DNA from: Argentina anserina
Taxonomy: Eukaryota > Streptophyta > Magnoliopsida > Rosales > Rosaceae
Assembly (NCBI RefSeq): GCF_933775445.1
Contig: NC_065877.1
Coordinates: 16,616,001-16,680,000, forward strand
DNA: 64,000 nt
Reading direction: 5' to 3'
Part shown: piece after piece, positions 45,074 through 58,200 of the stretch
Layout of the letters: each line of letters starts with the position of its first letter
How positions within the stretch are numbered: the first letter of the stretch is position 1
Notes under the pieces: generated by a model
Database searches by the model: none
Told to the model about the DNA's origin: nothing
The model's input: only the letters and a program-made list of their open reading frames with translations
Program-made: the position numbers and the translations under genes

Positions 45074-48000
45074 TTACTTTGCATGCACCGCTGCCGGTGG
45101 ATCTTCATATTCCCAGACACTAGGGAAGTACTTCTTAAGATGGCGACCATTCATAGGATTTTTGTGAACATTCCCATCAGTGTCGCGAAGGTAGTAAGCT
45201 CCTTTGCCCATCACTCGATCAATCATAAAAGGACCTTTCCATTTAGCAGACCATTTACCACGACCATCAACTCGTTCACCGTAAGGCAAACAAGCTTTCC
45301 AAACTAAGTCCCCAACTCCAAAGCTGCGTCCTCTCGTCCGTTTGTCATATAGCCGTGCTATCTTCTTCTTTTTTGCTATAAGGCTGTTTAAAGCTTCCAT
45401 CCGTCGAGAATCCAATTCTTCATGTTCTTGATACATAGCCTGGACATAGTCTTCACCAATCAACTAGTGCTGCTCGCGAACCCTCAGTGACTAAACATTA
45501 ATCTCAATAGGAAGCACTGCATCATGTCCATAAATCAAGGCATAAGGTGTAGTACCAGTTGTGGTTCGTTTGGAAGTTCTATAAGCCCATAATGTGTTAT
45601 CCAACTCTGTGTGCCAAGATCGAGGATTGGCATCCAACATTCGTTTGAGTATAGACATAATGACCCGGTTGCTAGCTTGTACTTGGCCATTAGATTGAGC
45701 ATAATAAGGACTAGAATGTAGAAACTTGATTCCATAATCAGTTAAGAACTTCTGAGTCTTTTCAGCCATGAAACCTGCCCCCCTGTCTGCTACCAAACAC
45801 TCTGGGATGCCATATCTGGTGATAATATATTTGAAGATAAAGTCAGTGATCACCTCTGAAGATGTTGTTTTGACTGGTATAGCCTCTAACCACTTGGTGA
45901 AGAAATCTGTAGCAAGTAGAATGTGCTTGTGCTGTAAGGAAGAATTTGGATGAATCTCCCCAATGAAGTCTAAAGCCCAGCCGCGACCTGGCCAAGGTTT
46001 AATTATTGGTTGCAAAAGAACGTCTGGCATATGCTGGATTGATCCATGCATTTGAAATTCGATACAACCCTGTGCAAAGCTGATGCAGTCCTTGAAAATG
46101 GTAGGCCAATAGAAACCATATCGTCGAATGAGCCATCTCATCTTAGGACCAGCTTGGTGAGAACCACAATTGCCACAATGAACCTCTCGTAAGCATCTCT
46201 TAGCCTCAGCTCCATAGATGCATCTCAGGTACAAGCCGTCTTCTATTTGCACAATAGTTCATCACCTCGAAGAACATAGTTAGTAGCAAAATATCTAACC
46301 CTCTTGTCCACAGGTGCAGCAGGATCAATAAGGTACTGGATAATTGGTTGTCGCCAATCTACATCAATAGAGTTAATAACCGCTACCAATCATTCATCTT
46401 TAACATTCTTGCCCCCCTCTCCATCACCATCTTGTGCTAAGAGTCCTGCTATTGAGTAGGGGGAAGCTGAGATGTATAGTATCAACGGTATTCCAGGCTG
46501 TGGAGGTCTAAGAACAGGTGGATGAGTAAGGTATTCCTTGATTTTATTAAAGGCCGCCTGTTGCTCAAATCCCCACTGAAATTCCTGATCTGCTTTAAGT
46601 TTTAGCAAAGGAGAAAAAACTGCGGTTTTGCCAGCTGAATTAGAAATAAAGCGTCGAAGGAAGTTTATTTTTCCAAGCAAACTCTGAAGTTCCTTTTTGT
46701 TCCTAGGTGCCGGAGCATCTAGAACCGCTTTTGCCTTGTCCTCTACAACCTCAATACCTCTTTCATGCACTGTGAAACCCAAGAAGTCTCCTGCTCAAAC
46801 CCCAAAAATGCATTTAGCTGGGTTCATCCTGAGCTTATGCTTTCTCATTTTGGTGAACATTGTCCTTAAATGCTCGATGTGGTCTTCTTTCTTCTTAGAC
46901 ATGACCACCACATCATCAATATAAACTTCGAGAATGCCCCTAGTACATCATGGAAAATTAGGTTCATTGCTCGCTGGTACGTAGCCCCTGCATTGGTCAG
47001 ACCAAATGGCATATTGTTATACTCAAACACTCCAGTGAACCCTGGACATTGAAAAGCTGTTTTGTGTCTGTCCGGTTCATAAACATGAATCTGATGATAA
47101 CCAGCTGTGTCATCCATAAAGGATAGTAGCTCGTGTCCCGCGACTACATCTACTAACATATCTACCACGGGCATGGGATAAACATCTTTTGGTGTTGCAG
47201 CATTGAGATTCATGTAGTCTACACAAACACGAATTTTGCCATTCTTCTTCCGCACTGGTACTATGTTAGACAACCACTTAGAATATTTAGCTGGTCAGAT
47301 AATACCGGCTTGAAACATGTTTTGAACCTCTTTCTTGATTGCTACTGCTGTGTTTGCACTCATTCGCCGTGGACTTTGTTGTATGGCTTGTAACCTTCTA
47401 TTATGGGCAAGCGATGGAAAACCAAATCTGGAGACAAGCCTGGCATGTCCTCAAACTTCTAAGCAAAACAATCGCGGAACTCTTGCAACAACTCTATCAA
47501 ACGTTATCTCAGTTCCTCATCCAAGTGTTTATTTATTCCAACCTCCATGGGATCTTCTGTAGTCCCAAGATTAATCTTCTCTATTGGATCTTTCACTTTA
47601 GGTGGGTTGTCATCCAAAGCTCCAGGTCCTCATCCCCTTGAATCTTAGATAAATTATCCTCCATGCATTCTACTAGCGCGACTGCCCCCTAAGCCTACTG
47701 TTCCTCTCTGTAAATAGATAAGCGTTGGAGAAATGACACATAGGCTTGTTCTCGCTCTTTGGCAAGTGATGTACTCATGGATGATTATTTTTTGTTTTCA
47801 CGATGAAGCCAGGTCTGTTTATATCTGCTTTGACATGTACTAAACCCCATCATGTCAATTCTGTAGAAGTCACCCCAACATGGACGACCCTTGGTGTCGA
47901 TTCCAGCTACTCCTAAAGGCCTCATGTCCCCATAATAGTACTCAGCATCCAAAATGCAGGAAGCAACTGAGTATGGTCTATCATCTGCTTTCACTAGCTC

Positions 48001-48741
48001 TGCCTTATTAGTTGCGGGATTCCACATCAGCATTTCTTGGTGTAAAGTAGAAGGGATGCAATAAGCTATGTGTATCCAATCCCTGCCAAGTATGATATTG
48101 TATGGAGCTGTGCAGTCTGTAACAAAGAACGTCTGGAACAGCTCGGAAGGTCCTATCTTGATTTTGAGGATCAAAACTCCCAAGGTTTTAGTTAAGTTAC
48201 TAGCAAAACTCCTGACCTTAAGATTTCTACTAAGAACCTTTTCCTTTGCAATGCCAAGTGCTTCGACTGTCTTCACTGTAATAATGCTAACTGCTGCACC
48301 GCCATCGACGAGAATTTTGTTCACTCTCTTACCTTCCATCTCAGCTGATATGTATAAAGGTTTAATGTGCTGAGTCATGGTCATTGTAGGCTTTGTGAAC
48401 ATCATAAAGAATCTTTGGAGCTCTATCATCGTGTGAGATTTATCAGCTCCCTCTTTTCTCGTGTCTTTCTCAACAGTTGGCACCTCTGTAGATGACAACT
48501 CTGCGACTGTACCCACCTCCTGGGCATGTGTCTCACCTCCAATGAATAGATGAGATGGCATTGGCCTTGGAAGAGCGTACTTCGAGGACAAAGTGAACAC
48601 CATGTTGTAACTAGGAACAACATTTGGCCCTTGTATTCCTTCCTCCATGCTATCTTCATGACAAAGGTTGAACATGTTGCAGTCTAAGGTAGCTGCTATT
48701 TCTTCATCATAACCTTCCTCAAGCTCTCCCTCTTGATCCAA
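45074..48741 (-). pseudogene. Tat-type pol (protease, RT, integrase) with RNase H deletion
   Basis: The protease frame 48741-47785 has active-site wording VDGGAAVSII (Asp about residue 146) where most families have DSG/DTG. RT at 47273-46866 has [12 protein letters not shown]; the catalytic YIDDVVVMS is in a shifted frame at about 46895-46925. 46782-46390 is the connection with GLLAQDGDG, after which the sequence jumps to the WRQPIIQYL segment just before integrase. Integrase at 46252-45491 has HCGNCGSHQAG, WALDFIGEIHPNSS, VADRGAGF and SNGQVQASNR; its C-terminal part is at 45463-45074. Stops separate the frames. The protein cannot be made whole. Confidence 0.85.
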
Positions 48742-48757
48742 AAGTTCTAACCCCTTG

Positions 48758-51700
48758 CTAGTTATAGCTTGTCTCTTCCATATTGTCGTCCGGCATTGAC
48801 CCAGTTGGCGTTCGCGAGGGGAACTTGCTTCTGAGATAATCCGTTAGCGATTGTTCCTGATGGGCCTCTGGAGGAATAACTACTACCGCAACCTCGCCTA
48901 TCTCTGGAACCACAAGTGTTGATTCTTTTACTATTGGAACCACTAGTGTTAGCTCTTTGATCTTCAGCTTCCATTCAAACTTTGGCTTTATTTTCTCTAG
49001 AACTGGTTCCTGGTGGCTTGGCCTACTTACAGAACTCTTTGGAAACCATTTAGGTTGTGCAGGTTGTGCAACACTACTTTGTTGTTGTTTCTGCTGAATA
49101 GAAACACTCTTTTCGTGCTGTCTATTTGCTGCTCTGCCATCAATAGATGCGTAAGACAACCTATCATGGATTGAAACTCTTCGCTTAGGAGCAGTTTCAA
49201 TTGGTCGTTCAATCCGATCATGAACGCTTTTCCTGGGGTATGGCTCCTTCCTGTAATTATCATTCCGACGAATGTGAACATATGACCTTATACTAAGCTT
49301 TTCAACTGTCTCTCGCAGCAGCCAAGGTGGTTGTTCCAACTGGTCGCAAGAGAGTTCTCCTCTGTTATACGCCTCTAACATTCTTTTGGCCCTTCCCCAT
49401 CTCTTCTGCACATTCCTCTTCTGAGTCTTTGTAGCTTCAATAGCTCTTCCATGCTCTTGAACGTACCAAACATCTGGTTTTAATGACCTCGGTGCAGGCG
49501 GTATGTATGGCCGCTGCAGCGCCTCGCGCGTAGCTTGAGTTTCCGGCGCATTTGTCCCAACTTGCTGCTCTCCAAGGACGTTCTCGACCCCACCAAGACC
49601 TGAGCTTGGCCTCTTTAGTGCTTGAGTATAAGTGTCTGTCTGAACTCTAGCTTTCTTGGGGTTCTCCCTCTCATATTGATTCATCAGCGAGTGAGGCCTT
49701 CGATGTCTTCTTGCTTCCTCGTGTCTACCAGAATTGTCACAGATTATGGAACACTCTTTCTTGCATCTATTGCAAAGGACATAAGTTCTCGCCTTTGCTA
49801 CTTCCTGTTCCTTGCTCTGGACTACACCTTTCTGTTTACCCTGCTCAGATTGCTCGGCTCCTGCAACCTCTTTCGCCATGGGCACTTCCTTCGCTGCTGT
49901 CTTCATACCCGGCTCGGGCTCTGAAGCAAAAGACAACACTCCCTCATCTAACCACTGATGTACGTGGTCCTTGAGCTGTATATAAATACGAGTATCATGA
50001 GTCCAAACGTTGTGAAACTTACAATACCGTTTACCTTTAACTTCTTCCACAGTCGGGAACTCAGTCCATGGTACAATGGTTTCACCCTCAGCAATAAGCT
50101 TGTCCAAGATCTCATGAGCCAAGGAAGCATCATAAGTGTATCCAGCAAACTTGGAAGGGCAGAGAGCCTTCAAAGGTGTTGTCAATGGTGTAACTTCTAC
50201 CACTGACACTGTAGGGAAGGGATCAATATCAACCCATGCTGCAGCTCTTTCAGTATCTAGCCCAAGCATGCCTCTATTAATCCAGGTTTGCAGCTGATCC
50301 TTGAGCTTAACACAGTCGGCTGTTTGGTGATTGAACAAGTTGTGGAACTTGCAGTACTTCTTCCCTTCTATCTGTGCTGCAATTGGCATTGCTGTATCAT
50401 GCTTCACTCTTCCACTCGCGAACAACTCATCTAAAATCTCTGGAGCCTTGTGAGCATTGTAGGTATACGACTCATACTCAGGCTTGGTGAATGCTGCAGT
50501 AGAAATCGTGACAGGGTCTCTAGACATCTTCAAAGCCTTGGACTTCAATGCCTGTCTTCCGGCTATCTCCACTGCAGCTACTTCATCATCTACCTCCTCG
50601 ACCCATTGCTCTTCATATGGATATGGTGTGTAGAAAGGGTCTACATGCGAGTAGATAGTGGAAACCCTCTTAGTTCCAGATGGAACTGCATAGCGTGGTT
50701 TCAAAGTACTAGGGTGATAGGACACAGGTGCTCCTTTTGGAACTGTGGCACTGTTCTCCATCTCCCTGAGGAACACTTGGTAGCTTTCTACCTTGTTCAT
50801 TAAGTCTGCCATGCTAGGAAAATAGGCGTCATGATGTTTGGCCCGCTGACGGGTTTCCAAACCCTTTATAAGAATTTGAATGGCATCTTGTTTCGCGAGT
50901 GGTGTTCTGCACATTGCTTACTGAACCTTGAACCTCTTCAGGAACTCCACTGCCGACTCCATTGGTTGTTGATACATGGAAGTCAAAGATGACAAATCCA
51001 CCTCACGCTCAACACTTCCAAAAGTCGTTTTAAACATTGTCTCGAGCATGGACCAATCTGAAATGGATCTTGGTACTAACTTAGAGAACCAAGATAGCGC
51101 CGGTCCCGACAGAGATGAACCGAAAGCCCTCATCTTGAAGACTGGATCAGATGCATATGGCCCGCAGTCACTGTGAAAACGAGAGATGTGCTCAGCTGCA
51201 TTCTCGGATCCCTCTCCTGAGAAAGTCTGGAACTTGATTGGTCAATAACCCGAGGGCCAAGGACATGCTGTCACCCATTCTGGGAATGGGCTTGTATAGG
51301 ATATGTTCGCGGCGGCATGACCATGAATGGTCCTCACACTCTCTTGGATCATCTTCTAAACCTGCTCTTTGGTAAGGGTCTGACCCTCTTTTACTTCTTT
51401 CTCAGGCTCTTCTCGATGCTCGTCTTGACGCTCGCGACGGAACTGGTGCTGACGCTCTTGTCTCCCGCTTGGTTGAAGAAGTGCCACTGCCCTCTGAAGT
51501 GCCTCAAACTCGGGTGTGTTTGAATATCTTGAACTTCCAAACTTGAACTTTTCCTTTTTAGCCTTCGTCTTCTTTTTCCTTGCGGGTTTGATGGGCTCAG
51601 CATCTGATTTGTCAGCCTCATCATCTTTGTCACCAGCCTCATCCTCTTCACCGGCGTTAACCTTCTTGTTGGACCTATCCTTTTTGGTGACCTTAGGCTT

Positions 51701-52033
51701 GTCATGGTTCTGTCTCTCGTAAAGCCCAGTGACAGTCCGTTGTATTCCCAACGCTTCTTTGATTTGCTTAAACCGCTCGTCCTGGCCTTTAAACTCTAAA
51801 CGAGCATTGTTCGCGTGCTCGTTAGCACTCAGAACCAGCCTCTTCAATCTGTTGTTGGTCTCAGCCAGATGCTGACCCTGTGTCGACTGTAGTTGCGACA
51901 CATTATCCAACGTTCTCTCGACCGCATTCATTCTCTCGCCGAATGACTCCTCCAATGACTTGACTACCTTTGTCAACTCCTTGAAAGCTGTTTGCATGTC
52001 TTCCGGTGTCGCCATCACTCCAAATTTTAGCAA
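48758..52033 (-). pseudogene. Tat-type gag, one frame with three stops
   Basis: A frame starting at 52033 (or the ATG of MATPEDMQTAFKELTK slightly inside) stays in register to 48758. It is interrupted only by TAG at 51356-51358, TGA near 51246 and TAA near 50916. The N-terminal part is a coiled coil followed by a Lys/Glu/Asp-rich linker. The capsid part reads SLSGPALSWFSKLVPRSI, and two copies of a YCKFHN..H..C..LKD zinc-binding motif lie at about 50290-50350 and 49960-50030. A frame change separates gag from protease at about 48770. Confidence 0.8.
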
Positions 52034-52157
52034 TGCCTCAACCGCTGTTAAACCTCTGCAAGTCGCTGTGTTGTGAGGAACACAATGTGAGTGCTCTGGT
52101 TTCGAGCAAGGAGGATATCCTCTCGAGTAAGGATTCCGGCTTGCTATCTTGACACGG

Positions 52158-52176
52158 CCCCACTAGGCGTGCCAAA
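52158..52176 (-). other. Primer-binding site of the Tat element
   Basis: On the minus strand TTTGGCACGCCTAGTGG follows directly after the LTR terminus CGAACA. Its form resembles the tRNA-complementary sites of plant gypsy elements (GGCACGCC..GTGGG). The exact tRNA was not determined. Confidence 0.5.
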
Positions 52177-52195
52177 TGTTCGAGCTGGGAAAACA

Positions 52196-52397
52196 TGTAT
52201 ATATTAATTTAGGATTTATTTTTATGTTCTTGATACGATCCTATATCAAATCTATATATCTCTTATGAATTTGATTCTTAAATATTTGTGATTCTTTACC
52301 CTGGTTGGATCTCTGGTTTGTGAACGATACCCTCTTGCTTTATACTACTAACGATGCTTACATGGTTAATATTGATCTCGAGTAATCGAACTGATCA
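52196..52397 (+). mobile_element. 3' end of an Athila LTR
   Basis: The sequence matches the last ~200 bases of the Athila LTR at 58794-60308 (ATGTATATATTA start, GTGAACGATACCCTCTTG, ATCGAACTGATCA end). The rest of this LTR is missing; the Tat terminus takes its place on the left. The match in fact begins at ACATGTATATATTA, so the two sequences share ACA at the junction. Confidence 0.75.
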
Positions 52398-52464
52398 CAC
52401 AGCCAGTCAAAGGTGCTGCTAGGTATCTTTGTTTTGAAACAGTGGGAGAAAGGAATGAGGAGGA

Positions 52465-52505
<41 letters not shown>

Positions 52506-52800
52506 CGTGAGGGAGAAGAGAGAAAAGAGAGAGGAAAGAAGAAAAAGAAAGAGAGTGGATTGTGTGTGGGAGAGCCTAGGGTGGGCTCTCATTTTAAAGG
52601 AAAAATCAATGACCCAAATTGTATGATGGTGATCAAGGGCCAAGATTAAAACGTGGGAAGTAGAATTTGGAATCACATCGATATCTATTTCCTAGAGGAA
52701 GTTATGACGGAAACATTGCACAGAGGTCCAGTGGGTTTGACTGAATTATCTCAACCATTGATCTTCATTTAATCTAAGGGTTGCAAGGAGAAGTTGGGGA
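52398..52800. other. Low-complexity and unassigned sequence
   Basis: A purine tract with (GA)n (about 52476-52500) gives long artificial frames on both strands. The remainder has no recognised gene. It may be a divergent 5' part of the following Athila LTR. Confidence 0.5.
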
Positions 52801-54570
52801 TATGTTTTCTCTTATATATAGAGGCATGAATCAACATCAGAATCATCATCATTCTCGCACCAAAGAAAGCCAAAGTTATGCCGAAAACATTATTCACCAT
52901 CTTCAAAGTCAAGCAGGACGTGAGCACCATAACCCTTCATTCCATCCGATCCAAAGCTCTAAGCCTAGGATTGTCATTCAAGTTGAAGCCATATTGCCTT
53001 GTCTTGATACCCCTAAGGAGATTTACAAAGTGTAACTCATTACTTCTTCACTATGTTAATGGTTTGGTTGCTTTGTATGTTGTTTTGTTTTTGTTTTTGG
53101 TTAGTTCCGAATTTGTGAAAGACTCTTATGTAATTTACGAATTTCTTGTTTAATGATTCTTGTGTTTATGCCGTGAGTTTATGATCTTATAATTCAATGA
53201 TTCTCTTTCATGTGCTTAAATTATATGTGATTCAAGGCCCTAAGTTAGTTTCACATATAGGATTATCCAGTGTTCTTGTTAACTTGTTAAAATAAGTGAC
53301 ATGCTTGACTTGTTAGTAATCACTAAATTATAACCAAGATTGATTTGTTAAGTAGGTGACAGGCTTAATAGATCAATGAAGTGGTAGGATTGAAAATGAC
53401 ATGAAAACTAATTTCGATGCCCTAAGTTAGGAATTCAGTGATCATGTTTTGATTTAGCGATACCCTAAGTAATCTATTTCGGCATTGAGTTGTCATATGT
53501 GAACTCTATACTTGTCCTCTAAGGCTCGGTATTTGCATAGGTTGAGAATGATAATTCGATGCTTACTTTTTACGTTTTGTTTGGTCTTGCTTGTGTGTTG
53601 ATTGATTGATCACTTGTATATATTAGTTTAGGTTTTATTTTCAGTTCACATCTTAAACCATACCTATAAACTCGTTAAACCAATTTGTGAATTTGATGTT
53701 ATGTGGTTATGTGATTCATCCCAGTCTTTGGATCCCGGACTTACAAGGTTAATATTGATGTCAAGTAACTGAACTGATCAAATTGCGCCGCTGCCGGGGA
53801 TCCATCGTTATGGATCCCTAATCTTTAATTTTGAATTTACTGTTCATATTGTGAAGCTGTATATGATGTTCTTATTTTATTGTAACATATAGTAATTATA
53901 TTTTAGGTTGTTGTTTTGATGATTGAATGAATAATTGTTGTAGGCTGTAAATCGAATGGAATATGTAAAGTCTCTATTGTTAATATTAGCCTTAACCTTT
54001 TATGCTATCTTTCGAGATTTCATGAGGTTGAGGGCGGCTTTTACTAACACTTGGAGATTTTTCTAATACCCAAGGTTGAGTCTAGCTGAGTAAGGGGCGT
54101 GCTCTTTCATTACCCTGATGTATGAGACCAGAATTAGATCTCAGAGCACTACATATTGACATACATCTCAGTCATGGAATCGATAGGGGGCTTGCTCTCT
54201 ATAGTTCAACAAATGAGTCCTACCATGTTTACTATCTCTGAATTAGCTATCCAGTATTCTGATACAAAGATTCAGACTTGTGTCTAGGCATCTATACTTA
54301 GGCCGCACGTCCCTTGGTTTACCAGTTAGAATTAATTGCTCGTTTACTCGTTCGAACAACAAAAATCGAAATGTTTTAGTGTAAAGGAATGTGTAATTGT
54401 AAATTGTGTGTACTTCGTTAGGTTCTTGAGTTCAGAAATTATAACGACTTAGACATAAGATTTGACAATATGTTGGATTAGTTGTTAAGCTAGTTTTCGT
54501 TTCATTTCTCCCCTAAACTCATGCTTGATAACATTGAATGACTTTTGATATGTTTATCGATGACTTCCTA
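52801..54570 (+). mobile_element. Athila LTR (partial), PBS and leader
   Basis: LTR sequence with a TATA box (CTTATATATAGAGG, 52811) ends in CTGATCA at 53780. A degenerate primer-binding site TTGCGCCGCTGCCGGGGA (53783-53800) follows, two changes from the tRNA-Asp type site seen at 62282. The leader 53801-54570 matches those after 60328 and 62299 (GGCGGCTTTTACTAACACTT, TAGGCCGCACGTCC). It contains no gene and is cut at 54571 by the Tekay element. Confidence 0.75.
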
Positions 54571-55202
54571 TGTAATAACCCGAATTTGGATTTCCTTTCC
54601 TTGTAATTTTATGGAGATTAATGAAATGATATTTTCGTTATATCCATATTCTACGTCTTTTAAATAGCCCTCATTCAAAGAAGAATGGATTTGTGAAACA
54701 ATTAGGCGTTTTACGATTAAACTTATTAGATTCAAGTGTTGACTTTTAATCCGTAACTCGTTTCAGAAAACTTCATTCACAAAAGTCATAGAGCTCGTCG
54801 ATATGAATTCGTAGACACGTGACACATTTTATTCGGAGGTCATATGAGAGAGTTGTTATAATTGAAGAGGAGAAAAGGGGGAGGGGTGAAAATTTGATTT
54901 TTTTTGGGAAACTATCTTTGTTTCCCACTGACTTGTTTTCTTTTTCTCTTTTTCTTATTTTCTTCTTTCTCTCATTTTTTCTTCTCCTTTCTCTTCTTTC
55001 AGCAGAAGCTCTCAGCTCCCACCAACTCTTTTCTTCTTTCTCTTCACAAATTCTTATTCTCCTTTGAGTTGGTTACATAATAGGATTATATAATCTTTTT
55101 ATAATCTCTCCTAAGAGTCTTAGTTATTACATGTGGTACATATCTTACACTTGGGTCTAAAATTTAATACATGTGTTGACTAAGTGTTGAAACGTTATAG
55201 GT
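54571..55202 (+). mobile_element. Tekay 5' LTR, incomplete
   Basis: The LTR starts TGTAATAACCCG and shares AGAGCTCGTCGA..GAATTCGTAGACA with the Tekay LTR at 28749. A CT-rich tract covers 54930-55060. No clear CA end or tRNA-Met primer-binding site is seen before gag, so the LTR end and leader seem deleted. Confidence 0.65.
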
Positions 55203-58200
55203 GATGGATTCACGGGGACGCAGGACTAGAGGCCGAGGTAGGGCGAGAGGCGGAGGCCGAGTTCACGACGAGGAGGAACTTCATGTAAAGCAGTCTGACA
55301 TTGGGATTGGTGTCCATAATGAGGGATGAGTCCTCAGACTGATCAGTGGCATTACTAGATTGGCTGCACCGACCTTTCATGGGGTCTCGATTGTATGGTA
55401 GATGACCATTAGATCGAGAACATAGAGACCTACCTTGATCTGGTAGTGTGCTATGAGGTGGAGAAGAGGATGATAGCTACCTTCTTTTTTACAGATGATG
55501 CCCTCGATTGGTGGAACAGTACGAAGAGGACAAGGGATGTATCCACTTTGACATGGGGGAAGTTTGTGGATCTCTTTCGGGACAAGTACTTCCCATCTAC
55601 TGTGAAGGAGGAGCTTGAGCTTCAGTTCTTGGCACTCAATCAGGGGAACATGATGGTCAGGGAGTATGAGGCTCGTTTTGACCAGTTGTATCGGTTTGTG
55701 AGACCGATGGATGTGACCTCATTTCTCAGACGTTTCTATAGGGACTGAGACCTGAGTACAAGAACATCATAGCTACACTCTGCCTTGCTACCAAGGAGCT
55801 AATTTGTGAGAGTGCATTAAATCTGGAATAAGTGAACAAGCTCTGTGATAGTGAGATGGTATAGAGAGATGTTTAAGGGAAATCAAAGGCAGTGACCTCG
55901 AGTAGTGGTATAACGGGTCATAGAGCAGGAGCATGAAAGAGGCAGAGGACCCAATAGTATCCTCCAGCAAGGGTGGCAGTCGCACCTGTTAGAGCTATAT
56001 CACTTAGGCATGTCGAACCATTGAGGTGTTACAGTTGCAGGGAGACTGATCACGTTGGTAGGGATTGCCCAAGAGTTAGGGCCAGGGCGTGCTTTACGTG
56101 TGGATAAACTGGACACATGGCTAGGGAGTGCCCACGACGGCAGGGTCAGCAGGGCAATCAGCAGAGGCAGTTACCTGCTGGGCATGCGAGAGTGTTTGCC
56201 ATTAGACAGGGGAGCACCAGAGTAGGTACTCTATCTATTTATGACTTCCTTGGTAGAGTTTTGTTTGATACGAGAGCAACCCATTCTTTCATATCCAGTT
56301 CAGTAGTGGAAGTGTTGGGCTTGGTACCTACACCTCTTAGAATCTCTTTATGTGTAGTTTGTCTGCTTAGTGTGTCATTAGAACCTGGGACAATCTGCAA
56401 TGCTTGTCTTCTTGTGATTGGAGGTAGAGACTTATTTGCTTCCTTGATTGTGATTCCGGATCACACTTATGATGTGATATTAGGAATTGATTCGTTGAAG
56501 CCACATCATGCATTGATTGACTGCTTTGACATGATAGTGTTCTTTCGTGTCCTTGGGGAACCAGTGTTTAGTTATCGTTGCCTCAAGTCAGGCATTGCAA
56601 TGAGGACATGAGTCTTGGCGCATGTTGACTCCGTGGATAGTGAGATAGCTATTATAGACATCGTGGTGGTGTTGGAGTTTGGTGATGTGTTTCAGGAGAT
56701 ACCAGGTTTACCTGGTACCACACCGGTGTCAAAGGCACCTTATCATATGAGACAAAATGAGCTTCAGGAGTTGAAGGTTCAACTTGAAGGACTATTGGAC
56801 CAAGGGTTCATTAGACCTAGTGTCTCACCTTGGGGTGCGCCGGTTTTAATCGTAAAGAAGAGGATGGTTCACTCCGGCTGTGTGTAGAGTACATGGATTT
56901 GAACAAGGTAACCATCAAGAATATGTGTCCCTTACCTAGAATTGATGACTTGTTTGATCAGCTTAGAGAGGCCACGGTGTCTCTAAGATTAATTTGAGAT
57001 CCAGGTATCACCAACTTAGGGTGAAGGAGGAGGATATCCCTAAGACAGCTTTCAGGACCAGGTATGGACACTATGAGTTTGTTGTCATGCCTTTTGGTCT
57101 AACCAATGCTCATGCTATTTTCATGGGTTTGATGAACCGAATCTTCCACCAGTATCTGGATCAGTTTGTGGTAGTGTTTGTTGATGATATCCTGATTTAC
57201 TCCAAGGCTCAGGAGGATCATGTGAAGCACTTGAGGATTGTGCTACAAACTCTCAGAAGGCTAAGCTTTATGTTAAGCTTGAGAAGTGTGAGTTTTGGAA
57301 GGAGGAGGTTAAGTTTCTGGGCCATGTGGTTTCGAAGGATGGGGTCTCAGTGGATCCATCTAAGGTGGAAGCAGTGATGAGTTGGAGTCGCCCTAAGACT
57401 CCTACAGAGATCCGTAATTTTCTTGGTTTGGCAGGCTACTACCGGAGATTCGTTGAAGGGTTCTCTAGTATATCTTCACCATTGACCAAGTTAACCAAGA
57501 AAGATGCTCCATTTGATTGGACTGATGAGTGTGAAAAGTCATTCAATGAGTTGAAGATTAGATTGACTACAGCTCAACTTTTGGTAATTCCCACTAGTGG
57601 AGGTGGCTATATCATTTATAGTGATGCTTCTCATCAAGGGTTGGGGTGTGTGTTGATGCAGCATGGAGGAGTTGTTGCATACAGCTCTAGACAGTTAAAG
57701 GTCATGAGAAGAACTATTTCACTCACGATCTAGAGCTAGCTGCAGTTGTCTTTGCCTTGAAGTTGTGGAGGCATTACTTGTATGGTGAGCAATTCCAACT
57801 CTTTTATGATCATAAGAGTTTGAGGTATCTGTTCTCACAGAAGGAGTTGAATATGAGGCAAAGGAGGTGGATGGAGCTCCTTAAGGATTATGACTTCACT
57901 TTAGAGTATCATCTTGGAAAGGCAAATGTTGTTGCCGATGCCTTGAGTAGGAGACCGAGAGGCATAATTGCTTCTCTCATGGTTCAGGAGTGGCTTATGC
58001 TTGAGACACCATCCGAGTTTGACTTAGTGCAGTCAGGGGGGGTGAGAAGGGGACTTTTCCTGGTAGTGTTTCTGTATACCCTACCTTGATTTCTAGAATC
58101 ATTCAAGGTCAAGCATGTGATGCTTTCTCACAGGCGAGGTTGGAGGATCTTGTGTTAGATTCATTAGATGATTGTCCGTTTGAGTGGACAATGGGGTCCG

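Larger units (their letters stand above)
42562..52195 (-). mobile_element. Tat/Ogre-type Ty3/gypsy element, incomplete
   Basis: The element lies on the minus strand: PBS region at 52158-52176, gag, protease, RT, integrase, then a presumed 3' LTR ending at 42562. The sequence TGTTCGAGCTGGGAAAACA is found at both 42562-42580 and 52177-52195, which marks the shared LTR terminus (CGAACA on the minus strand). To the right only these 19 bases of the 5' LTR remain before Athila sequence starts. The integrase and gag style place it in the Tat lineage. Confidence 0.75.

Noticed and set aside
45083..50803. Plus-strand frames opposite the Tat element
   Set aside because: They are antisense shadows of gag and pol; the minus-strand frames carry the recognisable domains.
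52413..52676. Arg/Glu-rich and Ser/Leu-rich frames on opposite strands
   Set aside because: They are translations of a (GA)n purine tract.
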